A stretch of DNA of 21,368 nucleotides, from contig JBJEKU010000027.1 in assembly GCA_051878795.1 (NCBI GenBank), positions 1 to 21,368 on the forward strand, read 5' to 3'. Within the stretch, counting starts at the first letter, position 1. Each line of letters begins with the position of its first letter. The stretch comes from W1P20-047 sp051878795. GTDB lineage: Bacteria; Actinomycetota; Coriobacteriia; Coriobacteriales; Eggerthellaceae. The position numbers were made by a program, and so were the translations under genes. Below the pieces are notes generated by a model. That model made no database searches and was not told the origin of the DNA. It saw only the letters and a list, made by a program, of their open reading frames with translations. Shown one piece after another: positions 7,137-14,061 of the stretch.

Positions 7137-7631
7137 TTAGATGATCCAGAAGCCCACGACGCCGCAGGCGATGCCCAGGGCGATTCCCGCGAGGACGTCT
7201 CTGGGGAAGTGGACGCCGCCGACCACGCGGATCACGGCCAGGATGGCGGTTGCGGCAAAGCAGGCCGCGCCTGCGGGAACGTTCACCCACAGAAGCGCGC
7301 AGGAGATAACCGATGCGCTGAACAGGTGCCTGCTGGGAAAGGACTTTCCCTTGGTGTCCTTCTTGATCAGCCCCTCGATAGGGTAGAGCTCGTAGGGGCG
7401 CGGGCGGTTCAGTGCGCTGCGCAATGCCGTCGCACCGGCAAAGGAGAGAGCGCAGACCGCAAGGTAGCGTATGATGCGCGCATCCTGATGCAGGGCAAGC
7501 CAGGCGGCCAAGCCCAGGAACGCTGCCGCAGTGGCCCAGACCAGCAGCTTGTTCAGTACGGAAAGCGCTGCCGTCGCCCGCTCGCTGCGGCGGAACGGGG
7601 CGGAGATGCGTTCGTAAAAATCGGTATACAT
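7137..7631 (-). CDS. PAP2-family membrane phosphatase
   Basis: The 164-residue integral membrane protein has the three motifs of the type 2 phosphatidic acid phosphatase family. Motif 1 is reduced to NRPRP around residue 75-79. Motif 2 is FPSRH with H102. Motif 3 is RVVGGVHFPRD with R135, H141 and D145. These residues form the phospho-histidine active site, usually facing outside. Several hydrophobic helices surround them. Likely substrates are undecaprenyl pyrophosphate or a lipid phosphate, which the sequence does not distinguish. The ATG is preceded on the minus strand by AAGGAAG nine bases upstream. It is convergent with the CobW-like gene and appears monocistronic. Confidence 0.88.
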   Translation of the reverse strand: MYTDFYERISAPFRRSERATAALSVLNKLLVWATAAAFLGLAAWLALHQDARIIRYLAVCALSFAGATALRSALNRPRPYELYPIEGLIKKDTKGKSFPSRHLFSASVISCALLWVNVPAGAACFAATAILAVIRVVGGVHFPRDVLAGIALGIACGVVGFWII

Positions 7632-7831
7632 TTATATATGCTTCCTTTTCGTTCTGTCAGGGTCATCATGATAGCGCGTGGACAAGGGTTCATCAGGGCT
7701 TTCGCGGCAGATACGGCCCTTGTTTCCCGCGTCGGTCGGCAAATTCATGCCGAAGGGGCCTTCTGCGGTGCCGGAGCGCGTGGGAATCTTGCCGTCCTGT
7801 GTGGTTTTCGTCATAAGGGCGCCTTGCTGCG

Positions 7832-7859
7832 TTGTGCTTGCCCTTGCATGGGCTATACT
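7832..7859 (+). promoter_or_regulatory. Promoter of the SRP RNA gene
   Basis: TTGTGC (7832-7837) and TATACT (7854-7859) are 16 bases apart, placing the RNA start about 7866, just before the SRP RNA stem. This is a motif match in the right position for a strongly expressed stable RNA. Confidence 0.6.
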
Positions 7860-7878
7860 CGTCAATTGTCTTGAGGGA

Positions 7879-7989
7879 GTACCTCGGATGGGCATGGGCG
7901 GCGCCATGTTCCGAACCTGGTCAGGTCCGGGAGGAAGCAGCCATAAGGAGCCTCTGACGAGCGCCCACGCCTATCCGGGGTACTTTTTT
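7879..7989 (+). ncRNA. ffs: Small signal recognition particle RNA (4.5S-type)
   Basis: The near-invariant SRP core is present: GGTCAGGTCC at 7919-7928, followed by the GGGAGGAAGCAGCC tract containing the GGAA tetraloop-type apex and Ffh-binding bulges. The flanks form the long terminal stem: GTACCTCGGATGGGC on the 5' side complements GCCTATCCGGGGTAC on the 3' side. Six T residues (7984-7989) directly after the closing stem act as the terminator. The size of about 105 nt fits the bacterial small form without an Alu domain. It binds Ffh and targets membrane proteins to the translocon. Confidence 0.95.
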
Positions 7990-8021
7990 GTCTTCAGCAC
8001 CGAAAGGCTGGCTTTCCGTAG

Positions 8022-8702
8022 ATGAATTTCGTGAACTTCATAATGGACCTCCTGAAAGACCCGCGTTCTGCAATCGCCGGTTGGATCATCGCCCTGGGAC
8101 CGGTCTGGGTATATACCCCGCTGTTCCTGATCGTCTTCATCGAAACGGGACTGGTCTTCTTCCCCTTCCTGCCGGGCGACTCGCTCCTGTTCGCGGCGGG
8201 CGTGTTCTCCGCGCCGGGCGGCGGGCTCAACCTCGCTGCGACCCTGATCGTCTTCTATGCCGCTGCCATCCTGGGCAATACCTCCAACTATTGGATCGCG
8301 CGCTTCTTCGGTTCGCGCATCATCGATTCGGGCAAGGTGAAGCAGCTTACTCCCGAACGCATGGCCAAGCTCGATACCTTCTTCGAAAAGTACGGCGGCC
8401 TGACCATCATCATCACGCGCTTCATGCCCTTCTTCCGCACCTTCGCCCCGTTCATTGCAGGAACCGGGCATATGAACTTCGGCAAGTTCACCATCTTCAA
8501 TGCCATCGGTGGCATTTCTTGGGTGAGCCTGTTCGTGCTTGTGGGATATTTCTTCGGGGGCATTCCCTTCGTCCAGGAGCATTTCGAGATCATCGTCCTG
8601 GGCATCGTGGCGGTATCCGTTGCCCCTGCGATCATCGGAGCCGTCAAGGCGGCATTGGCGTCGCGCAAGAAGCCCGAATCGGGGGCGCACGCGAAGAAGT
8701 AG
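8022..8702 (+). CDS. DedA-family membrane protein
   Basis: The 226-residue protein shows the DedA (SNARE-associated/VTT) pattern. An acidic, proline-rich re-entrant segment comes first (ETGLVFFPFLPGDSLLFAAG, with E41 and D53), then the GNTSNYWIARFFG segment. The arginine motif follows (RFMPFFRTFAPFIAGTGHM, with R133 and R139). In studied members these charged residues are needed for proton-dependent function, and relatives flip undecaprenyl phosphate or phospholipids across the membrane. Several transmembrane helices are evident. The start lies only 33 bases after the SRP RNA T tract, and its ribosome binding site is weak (GAAAGG about 16 bases upstream). Expression may use SRP readthrough or an unseen promoter. 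The exact substrate is not known. Confidence 0.9.
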   Translation: MNFVNFIMDLLKDPRSAIAGWIIALGPVWVYTPLFLIVFIETGLVFFPFLPGDSLLFAAGVFSAPGGGLNLAATLIVFYAAAILGNTSNYWIARFFGSRIIDSGKVKQLTPERMAKLDTFFEKYGGLTIIITRFMPFFRTFAPFIAGTGHMNFGKFTIFNAIGGISWVSLFVLVGYFFGGIPFVQEHFEIIVLGIVAVSVAPAIIGAVKAALASRKKPESGAHAKK

Positions 8703-8728
8703 CGCACAGGATGCGGCGATAAGGATGC

Positions 8729-8753
8729 AGGCCCGCTTTCCGCGGGCCTTTTT
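8729..8753 (+). terminator. Rho-independent terminator after the DedA gene
   Basis: AGGCCCGC (8729-8736) pairs with GCGGGCCT (8742-8749) across a short loop, running into five T residues. Confidence 0.85.
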
Positions 8754-8786
8754 GGAAACGAGACACGGCGATGAGGGGGTAATCCC

Positions 8787-11177
8787 ATGGCAGAGGCGCT
8801 GTACAGGAAATACCGCCCGCAGGTCTTCGAAGACGTTGTGGGCCAGGAGCATATCGAGCGCACGCTCAAGAATGCGATCGACCAGGGCAAGGTGAGCCAC
8901 GCCTACCTGTTCTGCGGGCCGCGCGGTACGGGCAAGACCACCACGGCGCGATTGCTTGCGAAGGCGCTTTTATGCGAGCACGGCCCTACCAGCTCCCCCG
9001 ATGGCACCTGCCAAAGCTGCGTGGACATCGCCGAAGGCCAGCATCCCGACGTCTACGAGCTGGACGCGGCAAGCCGTACCGGCGTGGAAAACGTCCGTGA
9101 GGAAATCATCGGCCGCGTGAACTTCGCCCCGTCCCGCGGATCGAAGAAGGTCTACATCATCGACGAGGTGCACATGCTTTCCACCGCGGCGTTCAACGCG
9201 TTGCTCAAGACCTTGGAGGAGCCTCCCTCGCACGTGGTCTTCGTACTCTGCACTACCGACCCGCAGAAGGTTCCCGCAACCATCCACTCCCGTTGCCAAC
9301 GCTTCGACTTCCATCGCCTGGGTACCGGGGAAATGGTGGATAGGCTGCGTGTGATCTGCATGGCCGAAGAGGCACAGTTCGAAGAGGACGCCCTCGAGCT
9401 CGTCGCGCACAGGGCCGACGGTGGGATGCGCAATGCGCTTACCACCTTGGAGCAGCTGATCACCTTCGGTGGCGGCAAGGTGACGGTGGAAGGTGCCCGG
9501 GACCTGCTGGGTTCGCTTGCGTCCGCCGACATGGCCCGCATCATGGATGCGGTGGGGCGCCGCGATGTGGCTGCCTGCTTCGCCTGGGTTGCCGAATACA
9601 TGGATTCCGGGGCCGATCTGGCCCAGTTCGCCCGCGACATGGCGGAGCACGTGCGCAACCTGTACGTCGTCGCCATGGCGGGCTCGAAGGCGGTTCTAGG
9701 AGTTTCCGGTTCCGAGTTGACGCAGCTGGAGTCGGAGCTGAAGCTGTTCGGTCCCGATAGGGCGTCCCGCATGCTGGGCGTGCTGGGCGATCTGATCGTG
9801 CAGTTGAAGACCGCAGGAAATCCGCGCCTGTGTTTCGAAATAGCCCTGACGCGCATGGTACGTCCCGATTCCGACCTCACCCTGGAGGCGCTTGCGGAAC
9901 GCATCGAGGCGCTTGAACAGGGGAAGAGCGCTGTCGCCGTCGCGGTGCCCGTTGCCGCCCCTGCGCCCCAACCGGTGCAGTCCGCGGCACCCCGGCCGGC
10001 ATCCGCTCCCGTTGCGGCGATGCAGCCCGCACCCGCTCCGGCTCCCGTGCCGCAGCCCGCATCCGCACCCCGGCAGGCACCGCAGGCAGTGCAGCCTGCA
10101 CCTGCGGGCTTTCCCCCGCAGGCGGCCCCTACGGCATCTTCGCAGATGCCGCCCGTTCCCGAATCGTCCCCTGCTCCTGTTGCGGCTCCCATGCCGCAGG
10201 CAGCGGCCCCTGTCTCGCAGGCGGCGGCTCCCGCTCCTGTCCAGGCTTCCGCGCATCCTGCATCGGGCGATCTTGCGGCCTTGATCGGCAATCCCGCGGC
10301 CTTGCAGCGTGTATGGCGTTCGGTGGTGGCGGTGGTGAAGAAGGAGAAGATGTCCTACGGCGTCTTGTTCGTTAACGTGAAGGCGCGCCCCAATGCCCAA
10401 GGAAACGGCGTGCTGATCGAGTTTCCCGCCGACAACCCCTTCGCCTTCTCGCTTGCAAGCAAGCCCGAGGTGTCCGACCTCATCGGACGTGCATTCGCCC
10501 AGGTGGCGGGAATGCCCGTGCCCTTCCAGTGCGTGCAGTCCTCGGGTGGGGCTCCTGCTGCCGCACCGGTTCCCGTGCCGCAGTCCGCACCTGCGCAGGT
10601 CGCGTCTGCTGCGGTTCAGCCGGCACCCCAGGCCATCCCGGTGCCTGCCGCTCCGACGGCTTCCCCTGCAGGCGTTCCCCCGTGGGAAGATTCCGTTTCG
10701 GTTGCGCAGGCTGCCCCGATGCCCGCACCGGCCGCGCCTCCTATGCCCCAGGTGGCTCCGTCTCTCGCGAAGTCGCAGGTTCCGCCATGGGAAGACGCTT
10801 CCGTCACTCCGGTTTCCGAGCCTATTGCGGGTTCGAGCGGGGAGTCCGCCTATGCCGATGCGTACTTCGACGACAGCGTGCCGCTCGATGCATACGGGGA
10901 TATGGCGGACATGGGCGGATACGACGGATGTTCCGATGCAGGCTATCCCGATCCAGGCTACGGCATTCCTGCGCCCGCGGTTCCGGCGCAGCAGCCCGTC
11001 CAGGCGATCGACCCCGGTGCGCTTTCTCCTGCCCAGAGGGCTGCCGCCCAGGCGGCTGGCGCCCTTCCGTCGCAGCCTGCGGCACCTGTGAAAGAACCTG
11101 TTTCGGCAAATGCCGATGATTTGAGTAAAATGCTCTCTAGCTCAATGGGAGTGAACATAGTTTTCGAAGAGGTATAA
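8787..11177 (+). CDS. dnaX: DNA polymerase III tau (gamma/tau) subunit
   Basis: The 796-residue product is the clamp-loader ATPase. Walker A is GPRGTGKT (44-51), a cysteine zinc site includes C63, C75 and C78, and Walker B is IIDEVH (124-129). The sensor/trans-acting SRC is at 168-170. Domains I-III end near residue 370. The rest is long for the family. A Pro/Ala/Val-rich linker runs from about 387 to 492, a folded tau C-terminal domain from about 493 to 585, and a second Pro/Ala-rich linker from about 586 to 680. The C-terminal tail ends in MLSSSMGVNIVFEEV. PPWED occurs twice (631-635 and 666-670). No A-rich slippery site for a frameshifted gamma product was seen. It is followed after 2 bases by ybaB and then recR, a classic conserved cluster. 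Confidence 0.97.
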   Translation: MAEALYRKYRPQVFEDVVGQEHIERTLKNAIDQGKVSHAYLFCGPRGTGKTTTARLLAKALLCEHGPTSSPDGTCQSCVDIAEGQHPDVYELDAASRTGVENVREEIIGRVNFAPSRGSKKVYIIDEVHMLSTAAFNALLKTLEEPPSHVVFVLCTTDPQKVPATIHSRCQRFDFHRLGTGEMVDRLRVICMAEEAQFEEDALELVAHRADGGMRNALTTLEQLITFGGGKVTVEGARDLLGSLASADMARIMDAVGRRDVAACFAWVAEYMDSGADLAQFARDMAEHVRNLYVVAMAGSKAVLGVSGSELTQLESELKLFGPDRASRMLGVLGDLIVQLKTAGNPRLCFEIALTRMVRPDSDLTLEALAERIEALEQGKSAVAVAVPVAAPAPQPVQSAAPRPASAPVAAMQPAPAPAPVPQPASAPRQAPQAVQPAPAGFPPQAAPTASSQMPPVPESSPAPVAAPMPQAAAPVSQAAAPAPVQASAHPASGDLAALIGNPAALQRVWRSVVAVVKKEKMSYGVLFVNVKARPNAQGNGVLIEFPADNPFAFSLASKPEVSDLIGRAFAQVAGMPVPFQCVQSSGGAPAAAPVPVPQSAPAQVASAAVQPAPQAIPVPAAPTASPAGVPPWEDSVSVAQAAPMPAPAAPPMPQVAPSLAKSQVPPWEDASVTPVSEPIAGSSGESAYADAYFDDSVPLDAYGDMADMGGYDGCSDAGYPDPGYGIPAPAVPAQQPVQAIDPGALSPAQRAAAQAAGALPSQPAAPVKEPVSANADDLSKMLSSSMGVNIVFEEV

Positions 11178-11179
11178 AC

Positions 11180-11530
11180 ATGGCAAAACGTGGTGGTTTC
11201 CCCGGCGGCATGGGCGGCGGGATGAACATGCAGAAGATGATGATGCAGGCTCAGAAGATGCAGCTTGAAATGTCCAAGGCGCAGGAAGAGATCAAGGAAA
11301 TGACCTTCGAGGCGTCTGCGGGCGGCGGAATGGTGAAGGCGGTTGCCAAGGGCACCATGACCATCGAGTCTCTGACCATCGATCCTGCCGCAGTCGATCC
11401 CGATGACGCCGAAATGCTGCAGGACATGGTCCTGGCTGCGGTGAACGAGGCCCTGCGCGGCGTTTCCGAGATGAGCGCGATGCGCATGAACTCCGTCACC
11501 GGCGGCATGAACATCCCCGGAATGCTCTAG
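11180..11530 (+). CDS. ybaB: YbaB/EbfC nucleoid-associated protein
   Basis: The 116-residue protein has a Gly/Met-rich N-terminus, then the amphipathic helix MQKMMMQAQKMQLEM and the YbaB core (GGGMVKAVAKGTMTIESLTIDP). The family forms tweezer-like dimers that bind DNA, and it is generally co-transcribed with dnaX and recR. Here it starts 2 bases after the dnaX stop and ends 13 bases before recR, so all three are one operon. The N-terminal glycine-rich extension and C-terminal GGMNIPGML tail are typical of actinobacterial and clostridial versions. Confidence 0.95.
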   Translation: MAKRGGFPGGMGGGMNMQKMMMQAQKMQLEMSKAQEEIKEMTFEASAGGGMVKAVAKGTMTIESLTIDPAAVDPDDAEMLQDMVLAAVNEALRGVSEMSAMRMNSVTGGMNIPGML

Positions 11531-11543
11531 GGAATCGGCGGGC

Positions 11544-12140
11544 ATGCAGGCGGCGCCGGCTATCCAAAGGCTCATGGATGAACTGGAGCGGCTTCCGGGT
11601 ATCGGCCCGAAATCCGCCCAGCGCATCGTCTATTGGATCCTCAATACCGAAAAGGCAACGGCGCTGCGCCTTGCCCGCGCAATCGAAGAAGTGAAGGAGG
11701 AAGTGCATTTTTGCCCGCAGTGCTTCAACTATGCCGAAGGGGACCTGTGCCAGATCTGCGCTTCCGACAAACGGGACCGCTCCGTTATCTGCGTCGTATC
11801 CGAACCGAAGGATATCCCTCCGATCGAGCGGACGGGTGCGTTCGGCGGTCTTTACCATGTGCTTGGCGGGGCGCTTTCGCCTTTGGAGGGCATAGGCCCT
11901 GCCGACCTGCACATCGGCGAGCTCATGGCGCGCTTGGCCTCGAGCGAGATCGAAGAGGTTATTCTGGCAACCAACCCCAATGTGGAAGGCGAGACCACGG
12001 CAAGCTATCTAGCCCGCATCATCAATCCCCTTGGAGTGAAGGTCACGCGTCTGGCAAGCGGCCTTCCCGTGGGAGGCGACTTGGAATACGCTGATGAGCT
12101 GACCCTGGGGCGTGCGATAGAAAGCAGAAGGCAGGTGTAG
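11544..12140 (+). CDS. recR: Recombination mediator protein RecR
   Basis: The 198-residue protein has the complete RecR layout. A helix-hairpin-helix comes first (RLPGIGPKSAQRI, about 17-29), then a C4 zinc finger (C57, C60, C69, C72). A Toprim domain follows, starting at VICVVSEPKDI and including GGLYHVLGGALSPLEGIGP. The C-terminal part has the conserved ASGLPVGGDLEYADELTLGRA segment. RecR works with RecO (and RecF) to load RecA onto gapped single-stranded DNA. The length matches the family. The start at 11544 is preferred over the methionine at 11574 because the extra residues align with the normal RecR N-terminus. It is the third gene of the dnaX operon. Confidence 0.97.
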   Translation: MQAAPAIQRLMDELERLPGIGPKSAQRIVYWILNTEKATALRLARAIEEVKEEVHFCPQCFNYAEGDLCQICASDKRDRSVICVVSEPKDIPPIERTGAFGGLYHVLGGALSPLEGIGPADLHIGELMARLASSEIEEVILATNPNVEGETTASYLARIINPLGVKVTRLASGLPVGGDLEYADELTLGRAIESRRQV

Positions 12141-12183
12141 CCTTGCACCGCGCCTGGCGGCGATGGGTTTCGAGGAGGCTGGG

Positions 12184-13404
12184 ATGAATCGACGGGACAA
12201 TCCCCTGTTCCGCTTCAACGAAGAGGAATGCGCCTATCTGGAAGAGGGCCTGGCACGTTCGGGTGCGGCCCTTTCCCCCTATGCGACCCGCGACGACCAG
12301 GCGATCTACGAGCATCCTTCTGCAGGCGACTTCCAGGATGCGCTGATCAGACCCAATTTCACGCGGGATGTGGACCGCATCCTGAACAACGCCTTCTACA
12401 ACCGCTGCATGGACAAGACCCAGGTCTTTCCCTTCTACCGCAATGACGATCTGACGCGTCGCTCCTTCCACTTGCAGCTGGTTTCCCAGAATGCACGCAA
12501 GCTGGGCCGCGCCCTGCGCTTGAACACCGCCTTGATCGAGGCTATCTCACTGGGGCACGACTTGGGGCATACGCCTTTCGGCCACAGCGGGGAGTATCTG
12601 CTTTCCGACCTGTACCATGCCCATACGGGCAGGTTCTTCAACCATAACGTCCATAGCGTGCGCCTACTGCGCACCGTCGCGCGCCGCAACCTTTCGCTGC
12701 AGACCCTGAACGGCATCCTCTGCCATTGCGGGGAAAAGGCTTTCGAATGCTACAGGCCCGCTCCGTGCGGTTCTTTCGCCCAACTCGATGCGATGATGGA
12801 AGAGTGCAGCACCGTTGCAGGGAAGAGCCAACTGCTCCGCCCCAGTACCTTAGAGGGCTGCGTGGTGCGTATCTGCGATATCCTGGCATATCTGGGCAAG
12901 GATAGGCAGGACGCCCTGCGCTTGAAGGTGATCACCGAAGAGGAATACGAGATCGAGAGCATCCTGGGCGGTGCGAATAGCGACTTCATCGGCAATGCGA
13001 TGGCGAATATCATCAAGAACAGCATCGGGCGCGATCATCTTGCCATGGATGCCCAGGTCTTCCAGGCGATCGTGTCGATCAAGGACCTGAATTCCAAGAC
13101 CATCTATCATTCGCCCCAGGCTCACGAGACCTTCGACCGCTATATCAAGGGCATGATGGCACGGCTTTACGAGCGTTTGCGTGAAGATGTCATTGCGGGC
13201 GACGAGGGTTCCTTCATCTTCAGGCATCACATCAACGCATGGATGCTGAAGGGCGATGAGTCGTACGCCAACCAGCCGGCAGACGATATCGTTGTCGACT
13301 ATATTGCGTCGATGACGGATGAATACCTGGTCGACCTGTTCAATTACCTTTATCCGGAAGAGGCAGTAGGCGAGCAAGAGCTCTACGTCCCGTATTTCCA
13401 CTAG
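12184..13404 (+). CDS. dGTPase-like HD-domain deoxynucleoside triphosphate triphosphohydrolase
   Basis: The product is 406 aa from the ATG at 12184, chosen because GAGGAGG at 12172-12178 is well spaced before it; the in-frame ATG at 12163 lacks such a site. The HD-type metal site is clear: H96 in RRSFHLQLV, H125-D126 in SLGHDLGHTPFGH, and D232 in ICDILAY. The region around FFNHNVHSVR also matches the dGTPase/HD phosphohydrolase group. Members hydrolyse dGTP or other dNTPs to the nucleoside and triphosphate and affect dNTP pools. It is somewhat shorter and more diverged than enterobacterial Dgt, so substrate preference is open. It follows recR by 43 bases and is probably co-transcribed with the replication/repair cluster. 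Confidence 0.88.
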   Translation: MNRRDNPLFRFNEEECAYLEEGLARSGAALSPYATRDDQAIYEHPSAGDFQDALIRPNFTRDVDRILNNAFYNRCMDKTQVFPFYRNDDLTRRSFHLQLVSQNARKLGRALRLNTALIEAISLGHDLGHTPFGHSGEYLLSDLYHAHTGRFFNHNVHSVRLLRTVARRNLSLQTLNGILCHCGEKAFECYRPAPCGSFAQLDAMMEECSTVAGKSQLLRPSTLEGCVVRICDILAYLGKDRQDALRLKVITEEEYEIESILGGANSDFIGNAMANIIKNSIGRDHLAMDAQVFQAIVSIKDLNSKTIYHSPQAHETFDRYIKGMMARLYERLREDVIAGDEGSFIFRHHINAWMLKGDESYANQPADDIVVDYIASMTDEYLVDLFNYLYPEEAVGEQELYVPYFH

Positions 13405-13499
13405 GAGATGGCCGGAGTGTTTCGGCAGGACCGCATGCCGATGCAGAGAGGCTCCGAATAGCCCTGAGGCAAGGAAAAAGCCCCATAAACGCAGATGGA

Positions 13500-13539
13500 G
13501 CGTTTTCGAATGGCCCCTCCCCGAGCTATTCGAAAACGC
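13500..13539. repeat. Long perfect inverted repeat (12-bp stem, 16-base loop)
   Basis: GCGTTTTCGAAT and ATTCGAAAACGC are exact complements around CCC-rich loop DNA. Plus-strand RNA would lack a T tract after the stem, so it does not look like a plain terminator. Confidence 0.8.
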
Positions 13540-13618
13540 CCACCTATAGGCACCCTTTTCGAAGCATCCGTTCCCTCAAACGGATTACCTTAAACGAAAT
13601 TAACTTTCGCCTTGGGTG

Positions 13619-13647
13619 ATTATAGTGGTAAGTTGCGGGGCTGTGAA
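13619..13647 (-). promoter_or_regulatory. Near-consensus sigma-70 promoter on the minus strand, no known downstream gene
   Basis: Reading the minus strand, TTCACA (13647-13642) and a perfect TATAAT (13624-13619) are 17 bases apart, 11 of 12 matches to consensus. It would start RNA near 13612 and transcribe leftwards into the inverted repeats and the antisense of the dGTPase 3' end. A U5 stretch after a bulged stem ends near 13475. Confidence 0.5.
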
Positions 13648-13731
13648 TACCGAATTTGTTCTTTTCCTTAAACCAAAGCGTTTATCAATCGTGAAAATGT
13701 AAAGGCTCTAAAAGGGTTCCCAGGAAAGCAA

Positions 13732-13762
13732 GAAAAAAAGACCAGGCGATTAAGCCTGGTCT
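13732..13762 (-). terminator. Rho-independent terminator of tRNA-Val
   Basis: AGACCAGGC and GCCTGGTCT (13739-13762) form a 9-bp stem with a 6-base loop. On the minus strand it runs into seven T residues (13738-13732). It lies 9 bases beyond the tRNA 3' end. Confidence 0.92.
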
Positions 13763-13771
13763 GAGAATTCA

Positions 13772-13846
13772 TGGTGGGCGATGAGGGATTTGAACCCCCG
13801 ACCCACTGCTTGTAAGGCAGTTGCGCTCCCGCTGCGCCAATCGCCC
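13772..13846 (-). tRNA. tRNA-Val, anticodon TAC, with encoded CCA
   Basis: The minus strand folds as a complete 75-nt tRNA. The acceptor stem GGGCGAT pairs with ATCGCCC. The D-arm is GCGC..GCGC. The anticodon arm ACTGC-CTTACAA-GCAGT has anticodon TAC in the right loop position. The T-arm GGGGG-TTCAAAT-CCCTC and a discriminator A with encoded CCA complete it. It reads GTA (and with modification other GTN) valine codons. The gene stands alone, with its own promoter and terminator. Confidence 0.97.
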
Positions 13847-13858
13847 ATGACTCGACCT

Positions 13859-13887
13859 ATTATGCCCTACGAGCAGGTGGTATGCAA
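13859..13887 (-). promoter_or_regulatory. Candidate promoter of tRNA-Val
   Basis: On the minus strand CATAAT (13864-13859; five of six matches) is preceded after 17 bases by TTGCAT (13887-13882). Transcription would begin a few bases before the tRNA 5' end. Confidence 0.5.
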
Positions 13888-14061
13888 GGGTCGATTCCAA
13901 GTTTTTCAGAAAGCAGATCCGAGCGCTTTCCGACCTGGAAGGCGTGGAAGCATCCCCGCATCCCCGCCGGGCGGTCGGCTGTGTCGGCAGCGGGCATCGG
14001 CGGTGTTCTGTCCCTCTGTCGGAGGCAACCGTGCCGAAACTCCGTGGTGCCATGCGGGGTG

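Larger units (their letters stand above)
13405..13771. other. Gene-free region with overlapping inverted repeats and opposing promoters
   Basis: No coding region is supported in these 367 bases. The left half has a 12-bp perfect stem (13500-13511 GCGTTTTCGAAT with 13528-13539 ATTCGAAAACGC). A competing short stem uses AAACGC at 13487-13492 against GCGTTT at 13500-13505. The octamer TTTTCGAA or its complement occurs three times, at 13503, 13529 and 13556, about 26 bases apart. The centre holds a near-consensus minus-strand promoter (13619-13647). The right end is the tRNA terminator. A convincing plus-strand terminator for the dGTPase gene was not found. Confidence 0.55.

Noticed and set aside
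7632..7907. Minus-strand frame upstream of the PAP2 gene (91 codons)
   Set aside because: It runs into the SRP RNA gene and has no ribosome site or family similarity.
8787..11177. Programmed frameshift in dnaX giving a gamma subunit
   Set aside because: No A-rich slippery heptamer with a following stem was found near the end of the ATPase domains.
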